Positions 38,285 through 47,902 of a DNA stretch of 61,331 bases are shown in pieces. Below the pieces are notes generated by a model that saw only the letters and a program-made list of their open reading frames with translations, was not told the DNA's origin and made no database searches. The stretch is from Burkholderiales bacterium (GTDB taxonomy: Bacteria > Pseudomonadota > Gammaproteobacteria > Burkholderiales > Burkholderiaceae_C): assembly GCA_003963075.1 (NCBI GenBank), contig RXJV01000038.1:1-61331 (forward strand), written 5' to 3'. A program made the translations under genes and the position numbers. Within the stretch, counting starts at the first letter, position 1; every line of letters starts with the position of its first letter.

Positions 38285-39015
38285 TCGAGCGCCTCGACGG
38301 CTGCGCAGAATACATAGCCTTCGTTGCGCACCGTTTTCACGAGGTGGGCCTCCTTGGCGTTGTCGCGCAGGCGGCGGCGCAGCCGGCTGACGAGCAGGTC
38401 GATGGAGCGGTCGAAAGGCTCGGCCTCGCGGCTCTGCGTCAGGTTCAGCAGCTGGTCGCGGCTGAGCACGCGCTGCGGATGGTCGAGCAGGGTGCGTAGC
38501 AGGCGGTATTCGCCGCCGGTCAGCGGCACCAGCGTGCCGGCGGGGTCCAGCAGATGGCGGCCGGTGGTGTCCAGCACCCAGTTGGCGAAACCCAGGCGCC
38601 GCGCCTGGCGCTGCGGGGCCAGGCGCGGTGGCAGCTGGCGGGTGCGGCGCAGCACGGCGCGGATGCGAGCCAGCAGCTCGCGCGTCGCGAAGGGCTTGGC
38701 GAGGTAGTCGTCGGCACCCATCTCGAGGCCGAGGACGCGGTCGGCTTCGTCGCCCCGGGCGGTCAGCATCAGGATGGGCAGGGGTTCAACCTCGCGGCTG
38801 CGCAGGTCGCGGCACAGCATCAGGCCATCCTCGCCGGGCAGCATCAGGTCAAGCACGACGAGGTCGATGGCCTCGGTGGCCAGCACGGCCCGCATCTCGC
38901 GGCCTTGCGTGGCCGTGCTGATGCGGTAGCCGGCCGCGCGCAAATAGTCGGCCAGCAGCGCGAGCAGCTGCCGGTCGTCGTCCACCAGCAGCAGATGGTC
39001 GGGGCGTGGGTCCAT
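38281..39015 (-). CDS. OmpR-family response regulator
   Basis: 244 residues: receiver domain (VDDDRQLLALLADY, phospho-Asp in VVLDLMLPGEDGL, Lys in YLAKPFAT) and winged-helix C-terminal domain (RLLRTLLDHPQRVLSRDQLL, SRLRRRLRD). Start ATG 39015; a GTG at 39024 is an alternative. It heads the pair, upstream of its kinase. The divergent DUF2147 gene is 146 bp away and is a likely target, though this is inference. Confidence 0.93.
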   Translation of the reverse strand: MDPRPDHLLLVDDDRQLLALLADYLRAAGYRISTATQGREMRAVLATEAIDLVVLDLMLPGEDGLMLCRDLRSREVEPLPILMLTARGDEADRVLGLEMGADDYLAKPFATRELLARIRAVLRRTRQLPPRLAPQRQARRLGFANWVLDTTGRHLLDPAGTLVPLTGGEYRLLRTLLDHPQRVLSRDQLLNLTQSREAEPFDRSIDLLVSRLRRRLRDNAKEAHLVKTVRNEGYVFCAAVEALE

Positions 39016-39161
39016 GGCGGCCACGATAGCCGAGCAGGGCGGGAGTTTTGTATCGCTCTTTGTCTGCGCGGCCAGGGCGTGTCCGCCCGAGACAAGTCGA
39101 CATCGCCGCGATACCGGCGCCGCCTGGAATGGCAGCTCCTTCCACTCGAACCAGGTGCCTC

Positions 39162-39626
39162 ATGCGAACCACCCTCCTGCTCATCACCGCCGTGCTGGCT
39201 TCCGGCGCGGCCCGCGCCGACCAGGCGCCCGACCCGCGCGGCCTGTGGCTGACGGCCAGCGGCAACCTGGAGGTGCGCATCGCGCCCTGCGGCGCCGCGC
39301 TGTGCGGCAAGGTTGCGCGCGTCATCGACAACCAATCCATGAGCCGGCCCGGCGAGGTCATGGCGGCCGACGCCCAGCCGGCCCGCGAAGGCATGGACAT
39401 CCTCAGCGACTTCGTGCCCCTGTCCAGCGAAACCACGCCCGACGGCCGCTCGATCACCACCGAATGGCGCGGACACATTTTCAATCGCGAGAACGGCAAG
39501 ACCTATGACTGCCTGATGTCGCTGGGCGGAGCCGGCGAGCTGAAGCTGCGTGCCTACGCTGGCCTGCCGCTGTTCGGCAAGAGCCAGGCCTGGCGGCGCG
39601 TGGCCGGGCAGGAGGCGCAGCGATGA
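39162..39626 (+). CDS. secreted DUF2147 protein
   Basis: 154 residues with a signal peptide (LLLITAVLASGAARA, cleavage near residue 19). The DUF2147 stretches PRGLWLTASGNLEVRIAPCG, LCGKVARVID and GKTYDCLMSLGGAGELKLRAY are recognisable; members form a small periplasmic beta-barrel domain of unknown role. It overlaps the CcdA-thioredoxin gene by ATGA, implying a shared envelope-stress or redox role. Confidence 0.83.
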   Translation: MRTTLLLITAVLASGAARADQAPDPRGLWLTASGNLEVRIAPCGAALCGKVARVIDNQSMSRPGEVMAADAQPAREGMDILSDFVPLSSETTPDGRSITTEWRGHIFNRENGKTYDCLMSLGGAGELKLRAYAGLPLFGKSQAWRRVAGQEAQR

Positions 39627-40759
39627 GCACTGTGCTGCCGCTGGCAGCGGCCTTCGGCGCCGGGCTCGCCACCATCGCCAGCCCCTGCGTGCTGCCGCTG
39701 CTGCCGCCCCTGCTCGGCAGCGCCTGGGGCCGGCCCGACCCGTGGCGGCCGCCGCTGATCGTGCTGGGCTTCATCGCGGCCTTCAGCGCGCTGGCCCTGG
39801 CCTTCGGCGCGTCGGCCACCGCGCTGGGTCTGTCCGCCGGTGCAGTGCGCAACGCGGCAGCTTTGCTGCTGCTCGCCATGGGCCTGATGCTGTTGTGGCC
39901 GGCACTGTGGGAGCAGCTCTCCCTGCCGCTGGGCCGCGTGGCGGACTGGTCGCAGCGCTTCGGCCACGGCAGCGGGCGGCTGGGAGCGCTGACCCTCGGC
40001 GCCAGCCTGGGCGCGCTTTGGACGCCCTGTGCCGGGCCGGCGCTGGCCAGCATCCTGGCCCTGGTGGCGAGCGCCGGGGACCGCGGCCAAACGGCGGCCC
40101 TGATGCTGGCCTATGCAACCGGTGCCGGCGGCCCGATGCTGGCCGTGGCCTACGGCGGCCAGGGGCTCGCGCGGCGGCTGAGTGCCTGGGCCGGCGCCGC
40201 GGCATGGTTGCGCCAGGGGTTGGGCCTGCTGGTCATGGTGATGGCGGGGGCCAGTCTGGCCGACGTCAGCGCGGCCTGGGTGGCGGCGCTGGGCGGGCCG
40301 CCAGAGTTCGGGCCGGGGCAGGGGGGCGGGCGCCCCGCGCCCGAGCTGACCGGCACAGGCGCCTGGCTCAACAGCCCGCCGCTGACGCTGCAGGGACTGC
40401 GTGGCCGGCCAGTGCTGGTCGATTTCTGGACCCGGGACTGCGTGAACTGCCTGCGCAACCTGCCGGTGATCGTGCGCCTGCATGAGCGCTACGCGGCACG
40501 GGGCCTGGTCGTCATCGGCGTGCACACGCCGGAGTTCGCGCACGAGCGGTCGCTGGACGGCCTGCGCACCGCGGTGCAGCGCCTGGGCCTGCCCTATGCC
40601 GTCGTGCAAGACAACGACTACCGTGTCTGGCAGGCCTTCGGCAACCGCTACTGGCCGGCGGCCTGGCTCATCGATGGCGAGGGCCGCATCGTCTACCGCC
40701 ACGAGGGCGAAGGCGGCGAGGCGGAACTCGCCGCCGCCATAGAGGGGGTGTTGCGATAA
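39623..40759 (+). CDS. CcdA-like membrane protein fused to a TlpA-type thioredoxin
   Basis: 378 residues. About six TM segments carry the CcdA/DsbD cysteine motifs SPCVLPLLPP and TPCAGPALAS, and a C-terminal periplasmic thioredoxin-like domain (about 250-378) has WTRDCVNCLRNLP with a CxxC. This is a DipZ-like layout: electrons move from cytoplasmic thioredoxin through the TM cysteine pair to the attached domain. The partner may be a protein of the same operon. Confidence 0.87.
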   Translation: MSTVLPLAAAFGAGLATIASPCVLPLLPPLLGSAWGRPDPWRPPLIVLGFIAAFSALALAFGASATALGLSAGAVRNAAALLLLAMGLMLLWPALWEQLSLPLGRVADWSQRFGHGSGRLGALTLGASLGALWTPCAGPALASILALVASAGDRGQTAALMLAYATGAGGPMLAVAYGGQGLARRLSAWAGAAAWLRQGLGLLVMVMAGASLADVSAAWVAALGGPPEFGPGQGGGRPAPELTGTGAWLNSPPLTLQGLRGRPVLVDFWTRDCVNCLRNLPVIVRLHERYAARGLVVIGVHTPEFAHERSLDGLRTAVQRLGLPYAVVQDNDYRVWQAFGNRYWPAAWLIDGEGRIVYRHEGEGGEAELAAAIEGVLR

Positions 40760-40768
40760 TCGTGCCCC

Positions 40769-41608
40769 ATGAAATTGCGCTTCACCAAGATGCAGGGTGC
40801 CGGCAATGACTTTGTCGTCATCGACGCGACGAAGCAGCCCCTGAGCCTCGCGCCGGAGCAGATGCGGCGCCTCGGCGACCGCCGCTTCGGTGTCGGCTGC
40901 GACCAGATCCTGGTGATCGAGCCCGGCAGCGACGCCGGCGCGGATTTCCGCTACCGCATCTTCAACAACACCGGCGACGAGGTCGAACACTGCGGCAACG
41001 GTGCGCGCTGCTTCGTGCGCTATGTCGTCGATGCCGGTCTGACGAGCAAGCGCGAGATCCAGGTCGACACGATGAACCGGCGCCTGCGGCTCGCGCTGCA
41101 GGACGATGGCCGCGTCACGGTGGACATGGGCGCACCGGTGTTCGAGCACGCGGCCCTGCCTTTCGACGCCCACGGGCTGACGCCGCGGCGCGTGAATGGC
41201 TTCGAGCTCTGGCCCATCGACGGGCTGGAGCTGGCGGTGCTGTCGATGGGCAATCCGCATGCGGTGCAGCGCGTCGACGATGTTCAGGCCGCGCCGGTCG
41301 CCACGCAGGGCCCGCTGATCGAAGGGCATGCCCGTTTCGCCCGGCGCGTCAATGTCGGCTTCATGCAGGTGCTGGCCCGCGACCGCATCGCGCTGCGCGT
41401 GTTCGAGCGCGACGCCGGCGAGACGCTGGCCTGCGGCACCGGCGCCTGCGCCGCCGTCGTCGCCGGCATCCGCTTGGGCTGGCTGGACGCGGTAGTCGAG
41501 GTGCAGACCCGCGGCGGCCAGCTGAAGATTGAATGGGCGGGCGGCCAGAGTTCGGTGCTGATGACCGGGCCTGCCACGAGAGTTTTTGACGGAGAAATCG
41601 AGCTGTGA
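40769..41608 (+). CDS. dapF: diaminopimelate epimerase
   Basis: 279 residues with both catalytic cysteines: [13 protein letters not shown] and [12 protein letters not shown], plus the opening [13 protein letters not shown]. It interconverts LL- and meso-diaminopimelate for lysine and peptidoglycan. It heads dapF-DUF484-xerC, with an ATG-GTG overlap at 41605-41608. Confidence 0.97.
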   Translation: MKLRFTKMQGAGNDFVVIDATKQPLSLAPEQMRRLGDRRFGVGCDQILVIEPGSDAGADFRYRIFNNTGDEVEHCGNGARCFVRYVVDAGLTSKREIQVDTMNRRLRLALQDDGRVTVDMGAPVFEHAALPFDAHGLTPRRVNGFELWPIDGLELAVLSMGNPHAVQRVDDVQAAPVATQGPLIEGHARFARRVNVGFMQVLARDRIALRVFERDAGETLACGTGACAAVVAGIRLGWLDAVVEVQTRGGQLKIEWAGGQSSVLMTGPATRVFDGEIEL

Positions 41609-42318
41609 GTTCCAACCCTGCCGCGGACGCGGTGCAAGGCATCACCGAAACCGACATCGCCAACTATCTGGCGGCCACCCCCGGTTTCTTCGAGCGCCAT
41701 GCGGCGCTGCTGGCCAGCGTGCAGCTGCAGCATCCGCACGGCACCCGCGCCGTGTCGTTGCAGGAGCGCCAGGCCGAGATGCTGCGCGACAAGATCAAGG
41801 GCCTGGAGCTGCGGATCATCGAGATGATCCGCAATGGCCAGGACAACGTCGCGATCGCCGACCGGCTGCACCGCTGGACGCTGGCCGTCATGCGCGCTGC
41901 CGGCAAGCCGGCGGCGCTGCCCGAGGTGCTGCTGGCCGAGCTGCGCCATCAGTTCATGATTCCTCAGGCCGGCCTGCGGCTGTGGGGCGTGGCCCCCGAG
42001 CATGAGGCCCTGGAGTTTGCCGCCTCGGTCAGTGCCGACGTGAAGAGCTTCGCTGCCAGCCTCAGCCAGCCCTATTGCGGCGTGAACTCGGGCTTCGAGG
42101 CGGCGCGCTGGCTGGGCCTGAGCGAGAGCGGCGGCACCGCGACTTCACTCGCCCTGATTCCGTTGTCGCTGGCCCAGGTCCACGCGGGCAAGCCCTTTGG
42201 CCTGCTGGTGCTCGGTTCACCCGACCCGACGCGTTACACCGCCGAGATGGGCACCGACTTCCTGACCCGCGTCGGCGAGATCGCCAGCGCCGGGCTGGCC
42301 GGGCTGCTCGCGGCATGA
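41605..42318 (+). CDS. DUF484 family protein
   Basis: 237 residues beginning with GTG 41605, which overlaps the dapF stop. The N-terminal [20 protein letters not shown] and the [14 protein letters not shown] helix are standard for DUF484, a GAF-like family of unknown role found between dapF and xerC in many proteobacteria. The stop overlaps xerC (ATGA). Confidence 0.9.
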   Translation: MSSNPAADAVQGITETDIANYLAATPGFFERHAALLASVQLQHPHGTRAVSLQERQAEMLRDKIKGLELRIIEMIRNGQDNVAIADRLHRWTLAVMRAAGKPAALPEVLLAELRHQFMIPQAGLRLWGVAPEHEALEFAASVSADVKSFAASLSQPYCGVNSGFEAARWLGLSESGGTATSLALIPLSLAQVHAGKPFGLLVLGSPDPTRYTAEMGTDFLTRVGEIASAGLAGLLAA

Positions 42319-43238
42319 CCGAGCTGTGCGCCGACTACCAGGAGTTTCTGCAGCATGCCCGCGTGCAGCAACGCCTGAGTCCGCGCACGCTGCGTCTGTA
42401 CACCGACGGCCTGGCCAGGCTGCAGGCCCTGCTGGCCGCGGCGTCGATCGATGCGCGCCAGCTCAGCCTGGCGCAGGCACGCCGGCTCGCGGCGGCGCTG
42501 CACCGCGAGGGCCTGGCGCCGCGGTCGATCGCGCTGCTGCTGTCGGTCTGGCGCAGCGCCTACCGCTGGCTGGGCCTGCAGGGTCGCGTCGCGCTCAACC
42601 CTTTTGACGGGCTGAAGGCGCCCAGGGCGCCCAAGCCCCTGCCCAAGGCCCTCGGCGTGGACGACGCGGTGCAGCTCGCCAGCCATGTGCCCAATCAGAT
42701 CGCCGACTCGCGCCTGGAGGCGCGCGACCGCGCCCTGGTCGAGCTGCTCTACGGCGCCGGCCTGCGCGCGGCCGAGCTGATCGGCCTGGACGCCCAGGCC
42801 AGTGGCCATGCGGCCGGCTGGGTCGATCTGCAGGCCGGCGAAGTCCATGTGCTCGGCAAGGGCGGCAAGCGCCGCAGCACGCCGCTGGGCCGGGCCGCAG
42901 CCGAGGCGCTACAGGCCTGGCTGGCCGTGCGCGAGCAGCTCGCCGCGCCGGGCGAGCCGGCGCTGTTCGTCGGCGCGCGCGGCCACCGCATCGCCGGCTC
43001 CACGCTGCGGGTCATGCTGTCGGCGCGTGCCGTCAGCGCCGGCAGCCCGGCCCATGTTCACCCGCACATGCTGCGCCACAGCTTTGCCTCCCATCTGCTG
43101 CAGTCCAGCGGCGACCTGCGGGCGGTGCAGGAGCTGCTGGGCCATGCCCACATCACGACGACCCAGGTCTACACCCAGCTGGACCACCAGCACCTGGCTC
43201 GCATCTACGACGCCGCCCATCCGCGCGCAAAAAAATGA
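42315..43238 (+). CDS. xerC: site-specific tyrosine recombinase XerC
   Basis: 307 residues. The SAM-like N-terminal domain is followed by the catalytic set: Arg in GAGLRAAELIGL, Lys in GKGGKRRSTPLG, HxxR in HPHMLRHSFAS, His in LGHAHITTTQVY and the Tyr in TQVYTQLD. It resolves chromosome dimers at dif with XerD. Its DUF484 and dapF neighbours confirm the identity. A run of hairpins follows the stop at once. Confidence 0.96.
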   Translation: MTELCADYQEFLQHARVQQRLSPRTLRLYTDGLARLQALLAAASIDARQLSLAQARRLAAALHREGLAPRSIALLLSVWRSAYRWLGLQGRVALNPFDGLKAPRAPKPLPKALGVDDAVQLASHVPNQIADSRLEARDRALVELLYGAGLRAAELIGLDAQASGHAAGWVDLQAGEVHVLGKGGKRRSTPLGRAAAEALQAWLAVREQLAAPGEPALFVGARGHRIAGSTLRVMLSARAVSAGSPAHVHPHMLRHSFASHLLQSSGDLRAVQELLGHAHITTTQVYTQLDHQHLARIYDAAHPRAKK

Positions 43239-44893
43239 CCCACCCCCCAGCGGCTTCGCCATGCCGAAGCCAGAGGCTTCTTCCCTCGGCAGTCACAAAG
43301 AGTCCTCAGGGCTCTTTGTGCCTGGCCTCAGCCCCCGCAAGGGGGCGCCGCCAGCAGCCCGGCAAAGCCGGCTCTGCGGCAGCCGCGCGAAGTGTCGTGG
43401 CGCTTGCAGCGCTCGCTCCCTGCCTCGTCATGGCAGCCCCTGATGAAGCGCCCTTCGCGCGCCTGAACACGGTGCGGCCCGGCGCGGTGGAAAGCAACTG
43501 GACGGCCATCAAGATGCCCGACGGCGGCCGCGCTGGCTTTGCGTCGCTGAGCTATCTGATGGCCTTTGACGACGACTGGGGCTTCGGCCCGGGCTTTTAC
43601 GGTGCGGCCAAGGGCAACTACGGCGGCATCTTCACGGCGGGCTTTACCGGCCAGCGGCGCTGGCGCCTGAGCAGCAACACCCACCTGGCCACCAGCCTCT
43701 ACGTCGGCGCCGGCGGTGGCGTGTCGAGCGCGCAGCTGCGCTTTGGCGGCGGGCTGATGCTCAGGCCCGAGATTTCGCTGCGCACGCAGACCGGCCCCTG
43801 GTACAGCGGCATCGGGCTGTCGCAGATCCGCTTCCCGAGTGGCAACGTGAAGAGCGGCGTGGGCCTGGGCTTCACGCTCGGCCGGGCCATGGATTTCGCC
43901 AGCTTCTCGCCGGACGACGCCGGCAAGCCAGGACGTGCCGGCCGCCGTACCGGGCTGGGTTTCGACGAGATCGCGCTGACCGGCGGCTTCGAGAAACCCC
44001 GCGCCTCCAGCCGTGACCGCAGTGGCAACCCGCGCACGCTGAAGGTCGGCAAGGCTGGCGCCGAGCTGCGCCAGTACATCGCCGACGGCAGCTGGTGGGG
44101 CGTCGAAGCCTCGGGCGCGGCCAAGGGTGGCGCCGACGGCTATATGGAAGTGCTGGGCCAGATCGGCCAGGACTGGGCGCTGTTCGGGTCGCCACGCCTG
44201 CGCCTGGGCGGCCAGCTCGGCGCGGGCCTGGGCGGCGGAGGCAACCTGAACACCGGCAACGGCTGGCTGCTGCGCGCGGGGCCGACACTGCGCTGGATCA
44301 CGCCCTGGGGCCCCAGCCTGCGCTTCGACGCCGGCTACACCCATGCCCCGAGCGGTGCTTACGGCGGCACCTATGGCCGCCTGGTGCTGGCGATGCCGCT
44401 GGACCGCACGCCCACATTGGTCGGCGATGACCCCGGTGGCACGGTGCGGGTGCAGCAGCTCGGCGCCAGCGTCATGCACCTGCCGCGCGTGAAGTTCAAG
44501 GATGGCCGGGAGGAGGCGGTCAGCCACCTCGCGGTCAGCATGTCGCGCGAGTTCTCGCCACTCCTCTACGGCACGGCCCAGGCCGGCAGTGCGGCCGCGG
44601 GCAGCGCCGGCGCCTATTCCTTTGGTCTGTTCGGCCTGGGCGTGCAGAGCGAGCCAGTGTGGGGGCAACTGCGCGTGGGTGCCGAATGGCTGGTGGGCGC
44701 GGCCGGTGGCGGTGGCGTGAGGGTCGGCGGCGGGGCGGTGACCCAGGCCGAGGCCTGGGCGCAATGGGCCGTGAGCGAGCGGCTGCGCTTGCGCGCCGGC
44801 GTCGGCGGCTTCCGCACGATACGCGGGCATGACCAGTCCACGCCCCTCGCCCACCTGCAGCTCAGCTACGCCTTTGGCAGCCTGCAGCGATGA
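43235..44893 (+). CDS. predicted surface/outer-membrane beta-structure protein, start uncertain
   Basis: The open frame begins at 43235 (overlapping the xerC stop as ATGA), but codons 6-55 lie in the hairpin cluster and are unlikely to be natural N-terminus. A hydrophobic stretch SVVALAALAPCLVMAA just before APDEAPF reads like a signal peptide; GTG 43397 or ATG 43430 are other starts. The mature part is glycine-rich with alternating beta-strand segments and a C-terminal strand ending LQLSYAFGSLQR, as in outer-membrane barrels. The family is not recognised. Spans roughly 490 residues from GTG 43397. Confidence 0.55.
   Translation: MTHPPAASPCRSQRLLPSAVTKSPQGSLCLASAPARGRRQQPGKAGSAAAARSVVALAALAPCLVMAAPDEAPFARLNTVRPGAVESNWTAIKMPDGGRAGFASLSYLMAFDDDWGFGPGFYGAAKGNYGGIFTAGFTGQRRWRLSSNTHLATSLYVGAGGGVSSAQLRFGGGLMLRPEISLRTQTGPWYSGIGLSQIRFPSGNVKSGVGLGFTLGRAMDFASFSPDDAGKPGRAGRRTGLGFDEIALTGGFEKPRASSRDRSGNPRTLKVGKAGAELRQYIADGSWWGVEASGAAKGGADGYMEVLGQIGQDWALFGSPRLRLGGQLGAGLGGGGNLNTGNGWLLRAGPTLRWITPWGPSLRFDAGYTHAPSGAYGGTYGRLVLAMPLDRTPTLVGDDPGGTVRVQQLGASVMHLPRVKFKDGREEAVSHLAVSMSREFSPLLYGTAQAGSAAAGSAGAYSFGLFGLGVQSEPVWGQLRVGAEWLVGAAGGGGVRVGGGAVTQAEAWAQWAVSERLRLRAGVGGFRTIRGHDQSTPLAHLQLSYAFGSLQR
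43252..43346. repeat. cluster of REP-like hairpins after xerC
   Basis: Three stems follow each other: GGCTTCG / CGAAGCC (43252-43271, with a competing GAAGCC-AGA-GGCTTC), CACAAAGAG...CTCTTTGTG (43294-43320, loop TCA, extendable by GU and two GC pairs), and GCCCCC-GCAA-GGGGGC (43331-43346). The GCCCCCGCAAGGGGGC string is a familiar intergenic motif in Comamonadaceae-like genomes. It probably ends the dapF-DUF484-xerC transcript. Confidence 0.65.
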
Positions 44894-44939
44894 GACACGC
44901 CATCCGCCACACGGCGCCAGGCCCTCGGGCGGCCGAGCG

Positions 44940-46121
44940 ATGAAGAGGATCATCCTTCGCGCCGGCAAGGAGCGCGCCCTGCTCAAGCGCCACCCCTGGG
45001 TGTTCGAAAGCTCGATCGCGCGCGGCGGCGGCGACTCGGGCGAGACGGTGCGGGTCGAGTCCGCCGACGGCGCCTTCCTGTGCTGGGCCGCGTTCAGCCC
45101 GCAATCCCAGATCCGGCTGCGGGCCTGGAGCTTCGACGAGGCCGAGCGCATCGATGCCGCCTTTTTCCAGCGCCGCATCGAGCAGGCGATCGCGATGCGC
45201 ACGCGGCTGGCGATCGCGTCGGACGCCTGGCGGCTGATCCATGGCGAGGCCGACGGCCTGCCCGGCCTGGTCGTGGACCGGTATGGCGACACACTCGTGG
45301 CGCAGTTCGGCAGCGCCGGCGCCGAGCGCTGGAAGGCGGTGATCGCCGACGCGCTGCTGGCGGCCACCGGCCTGACGCGGCTCTACGAGCGTTCCGATGC
45401 CCAGGCCCGCGAGTGGGAAGGGCTGCCGGTGCAGACCGGCTGGCTGCGCGGCGAGGGCGCCACCGCACTGACGATCCGCGAGCACGACTGGCAGCTGACG
45501 CTGGACGTGGCCGAGGGCCACAAGACCGGCTACTACCTCGACCAGCGCGACAGCCGCAGGCGCTTTGCCGACGCGGTGAGGCAGTACCGCGTGAAGACGG
45601 TGCTGAACTGCTTCAGCTACACCGGCGGCTTCTCGGTGGCAGCGCTCGCCGGCGGCGCGGAGCGGGTCATCAGCGTGGATTCATCCGGCCCGGCGCTGCA
45701 GCGGGCGACTGCGCATGTGGCACTGAATGGTTTCGAGGCGGCCCGCCACGAGGCCTGGGATGCCGACGTGAATGCGACGCTGCGCCGCTGCCTGGCCGAG
45801 GGCCGGCGCTTCGACGCCATCGTGCTCGACCCGCCGAAGTTCGCGCCCACCGTGGCCCATGCCGAGCGCGCGGCGCGTGCCTACAAGGACATCAACCGGC
45901 TGGCCTTCATGCTGTTGAACGATGGCGGCCTGCTCTACACCTTCTCATGCTCGGGCGGCATCGCGCCCGACCTGTTCCACAAGATCGTCGCCGGCGCGGG
46001 CCTGGACGCCGGCGTGGACGGCTATATCGTCGAGCGCCTGTCGGCCGCGGCCGACCATCCGCAGACGGTGTGCTTCCCTGAGGGCGACTACCTCAAGGGC
46101 CTGGGGCTGCTGCGGCGCTGA
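44940..46121 (+). CDS. rlmI: class I rRNA cytosine methyltransferase (RlmI-like)
   Basis: 393 residues. An N-terminal PUA-like region (residues about 1-65, LRAGKERALLKRHPWVFE) precedes a Rossmann methyltransferase with EGHKTGYYLDQRDSRR, LNCFSYTGGFSVAAL, and the catalytic cysteine region DPPKFAPT. The family methylates C1962 of 23S rRNA, though paralogues with other targets exist. The ATG at 44940 follows the previous stop by 46 bp; the small upstream text GCCCTCGGGC may be a weak hairpin. Confidence 0.85.
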   Translation: MKRIILRAGKERALLKRHPWVFESSIARGGGDSGETVRVESADGAFLCWAAFSPQSQIRLRAWSFDEAERIDAAFFQRRIEQAIAMRTRLAIASDAWRLIHGEADGLPGLVVDRYGDTLVAQFGSAGAERWKAVIADALLAATGLTRLYERSDAQAREWEGLPVQTGWLRGEGATALTIREHDWQLTLDVAEGHKTGYYLDQRDSRRRFADAVRQYRVKTVLNCFSYTGGFSVAALAGGAERVISVDSSGPALQRATAHVALNGFEAARHEAWDADVNATLRRCLAEGRRFDAIVLDPPKFAPTVAHAERAARAYKDINRLAFMLLNDGGLLYTFSCSGGIAPDLFHKIVAGAGLDAGVDGYIVERLSAAADHPQTVCFPEGDYLKGLGLLRR

Positions 46122-46146
46122 GGGCTGCCGCCATCCGCGCGCGCTG

Positions 46147-47214
46147 TCAGCGCCGGCGGCGCAGCCAGCCGATCGCCGCCAGGCCGCTGAGCAACAGCGC
46201 ATAGACCTTAGGCTCGGGCACCGCGGCGGCGCTGACATCCCAGCCGATCGCGTCCAGCGCCATCAGGTCGGACGCGGTCGCGTCGTAGGACTGCCCCGCG
46301 CTGACGAAGGGCCGCATCAGCGTCGTCGCCTGGGTGCCGAAATGGCTGGCCTGCCAGCCGTTGCCGTGATAGTCGCCCGTCGAGAAGGGCTGGATCGAGG
46401 TGGCGCCGCCGTCGACCGAGAAGTAGGGGCTGCCGCCCACCGCGACGTTCAGCACGCCAGGGGCCGAGTAGCGGAACAGGTCCAGCGGGGTGTACCAGGG
46501 CGCGTTCTCGAAGCGGCCGACGGTGTTGCCGAGGCCGCACTGTGCTGAGTTGTCGATGCAGAAGTCGATGTCATCGACGCCGGACACGAAGCCAAGTGCG
46601 TGGCCGATCTCATGCTCGGCCACGGTGATGAAGTCGGTCTTGTTGCCCGGCACCTGGCCGTTGACGCGCGAGTAGGCGAAGCTGTTGGCGAAGGCATTCG
46701 CAAAGCTGATGCGGGCATCCGGCGTGCCGGCGTTGTTGACCGTGGTCAGGCCCAGGGCCTTGGCATTGGCCGTCGTCAGCACGAGCTTGGTGTTGTTGAG
46801 CGAGCCGTCGTTGTCGAGCCGGGTCGTCAGGTCTCCCTGGGTGGCCAGGAAGCTCAGCGCCGGGCCCGTCTGCAGATGGCTGACGGCGCTGAAGTCGGTG
46901 GCCGAGCGGGCGTCGGTGGTCAGCCGACTGCGCAGCGTGCTGTAGTCGATCGTCGTCTTGTCGGTGGTGGTCGAGCCCAGCACGTTGGCGCCGAGGTCGC
47001 TGAAGGAGATGTTGACGTAGACCGTGACCTTGTCGGTCAGGCGACCGGACCAGAAATTGGCCGCTGCCTGAAAGCCGGCGTATTGCTGGGCGCTCATCGG
47101 GGTCTTGCCGACATCGGTCAGCACGAAATCGACGGCCTGGGCCTGGGGCGCGGCGGCCACGAGGGCCAGGGCAAGCGCGAGCGCTGCGGAATCACGGGTA
47201 CTGCGGGTGGGCAT
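46147..47214 (-). CDS. PEP-CTERM zinc metalloprotease (NF038122-like)
   Basis: 355 residues. A signal peptide (ALALALALVAAAPQAQA) ends near residue 27. The zinc motif HEIGHALGF is clear, with a distal aspartate-containing loop after it. The C-terminus has the PEP-CTERM sorting tail VPEPKVYALLLSGLAAIGW then RRRR, so the protein is expected to be cut and processed by an exosortase, of which none lies in the window. Convergent with the RlmI-like gene, 25 bp away. Confidence 0.85.
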   Translation of the reverse strand: MPTRSTRDSAALALALALVAAAPQAQAVDFVLTDVGKTPMSAQQYAGFQAAANFWSGRLTDKVTVYVNISFSDLGANVLGSTTTDKTTIDYSTLRSRLTTDARSATDFSAVSHLQTGPALSFLATQGDLTTRLDNDGSLNNTKLVLTTANAKALGLTTVNNAGTPDARISFANAFANSFAYSRVNGQVPGNKTDFITVAEHEIGHALGFVSGVDDIDFCIDNSAQCGLGNTVGRFENAPWYTPLDLFRYSAPGVLNVAVGGSPYFSVDGGATSIQPFSTGDYHGNGWQASHFGTQATTLMRPFVSAGQSYDATASDLMALDAIGWDVSAAAVPEPKVYALLLSGLAAIGWLRRRR

Positions 47215-47296
47215 GTCGGGCCTCGGAACGGCAAAGCGGTGGCGGGATTGTCGGCACCGCCCGTGACGGCTTGCGCCACGCAATTGCAACTGTTCT

Positions 47297-47800
47297 TTAC
47301 CGCCGGGCCGCAGGCAGGCCCACGCGGGTGTCGAACTTGGCCCGCTTGACGCTGAAGAACGCCTTGATGTTGCGCACATTGGCGTCCTGCGTCAGCAGCC
47401 GCTGCGTGAAGGCCTGGTAGGCCGGCATGTCGGCCAGCTGCACCACCAGCACAAAGTCCGGCCCCGGCGATACGCGCCAGCACTGCTGTACGGCAGCCTC
47501 CTGCACCGCGCGGGCCTCGAAGGCGTCCAGGTGCTCGGCACCCTGGCGGTCGAGCGTGATCTCCAGCAGCGCCTGCAGGCCGGCGCCGAGCTTGTCGGGC
47601 GCCAGCAGGGCCACGCGCCGCTCGATGAAGCCGGCGTCCACCAGGCGCTTCACGCGGCGCAGGCAGGTGGCTGGTGACACCGCGCAGCGTGCAGCGAGGT
47701 CCTGGTTGCTCAGAGAGCAATCAGCCTGCAGGGCGTCCAGCAGGCGCAAATCGATGGCGTCCAGCTCCAAATTCAATCCATTCACGCAAGAAAATTTCAC
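47297..47800 (-). CDS. Lrp/AsnC-family regulator
   Basis: The HTH (DAIDLRLLDALQADCSLSNQ and CAVSPATCLRRVKRLVD) and RAM domain (VSPGPDFVLVVQLADMPAYQ) are clear. The start is unsure: GTG 47800 gives 167 residues, GTG 47785 gives 162. It is divergent from glmS (102 bp). An inverted repeat (47794-47819) sits across the GTG 47800 start, suggesting self-repression. Ligand unknown; control of the neighbouring glmS is possible but not shown. Confidence 0.85.
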   Translation of the reverse strand: MKFSCVNGLNLELDAIDLRLLDALQADCSLSNQDLAARCAVSPATCLRRVKRLVDAGFIERRVALLAPDKLGAGLQALLEITLDRQGAEHLDAFEARAVQEAAVQQCWRVSPGPDFVLVVQLADMPAYQAFTQRLLTQDANVRNIKAFFSVKRAKFDTRVGLPAARR

Positions 47801-47819
47801 GAGGACTGCTGCGTGAAAT
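47794..47819. promoter_or_regulatory. inverted repeat at the Lrp start
   Basis: ATTTCACG (47794-47801) and CGTGAAAT (47812-47819), perfect 8-bp arms with a 10-bp spacer. A related half site TTCACG also occurs at 47781. Typical of Lrp-type operators. Confidence 0.5.
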
Positions 47820-47902
47820 CATCGTTCAAAAGCGGATGAATTTTGCATGCATTTGCCGATTCCTCTTGCCTAGGATGCCGCATCACTCAACGGAGAGTCC
47901 CC

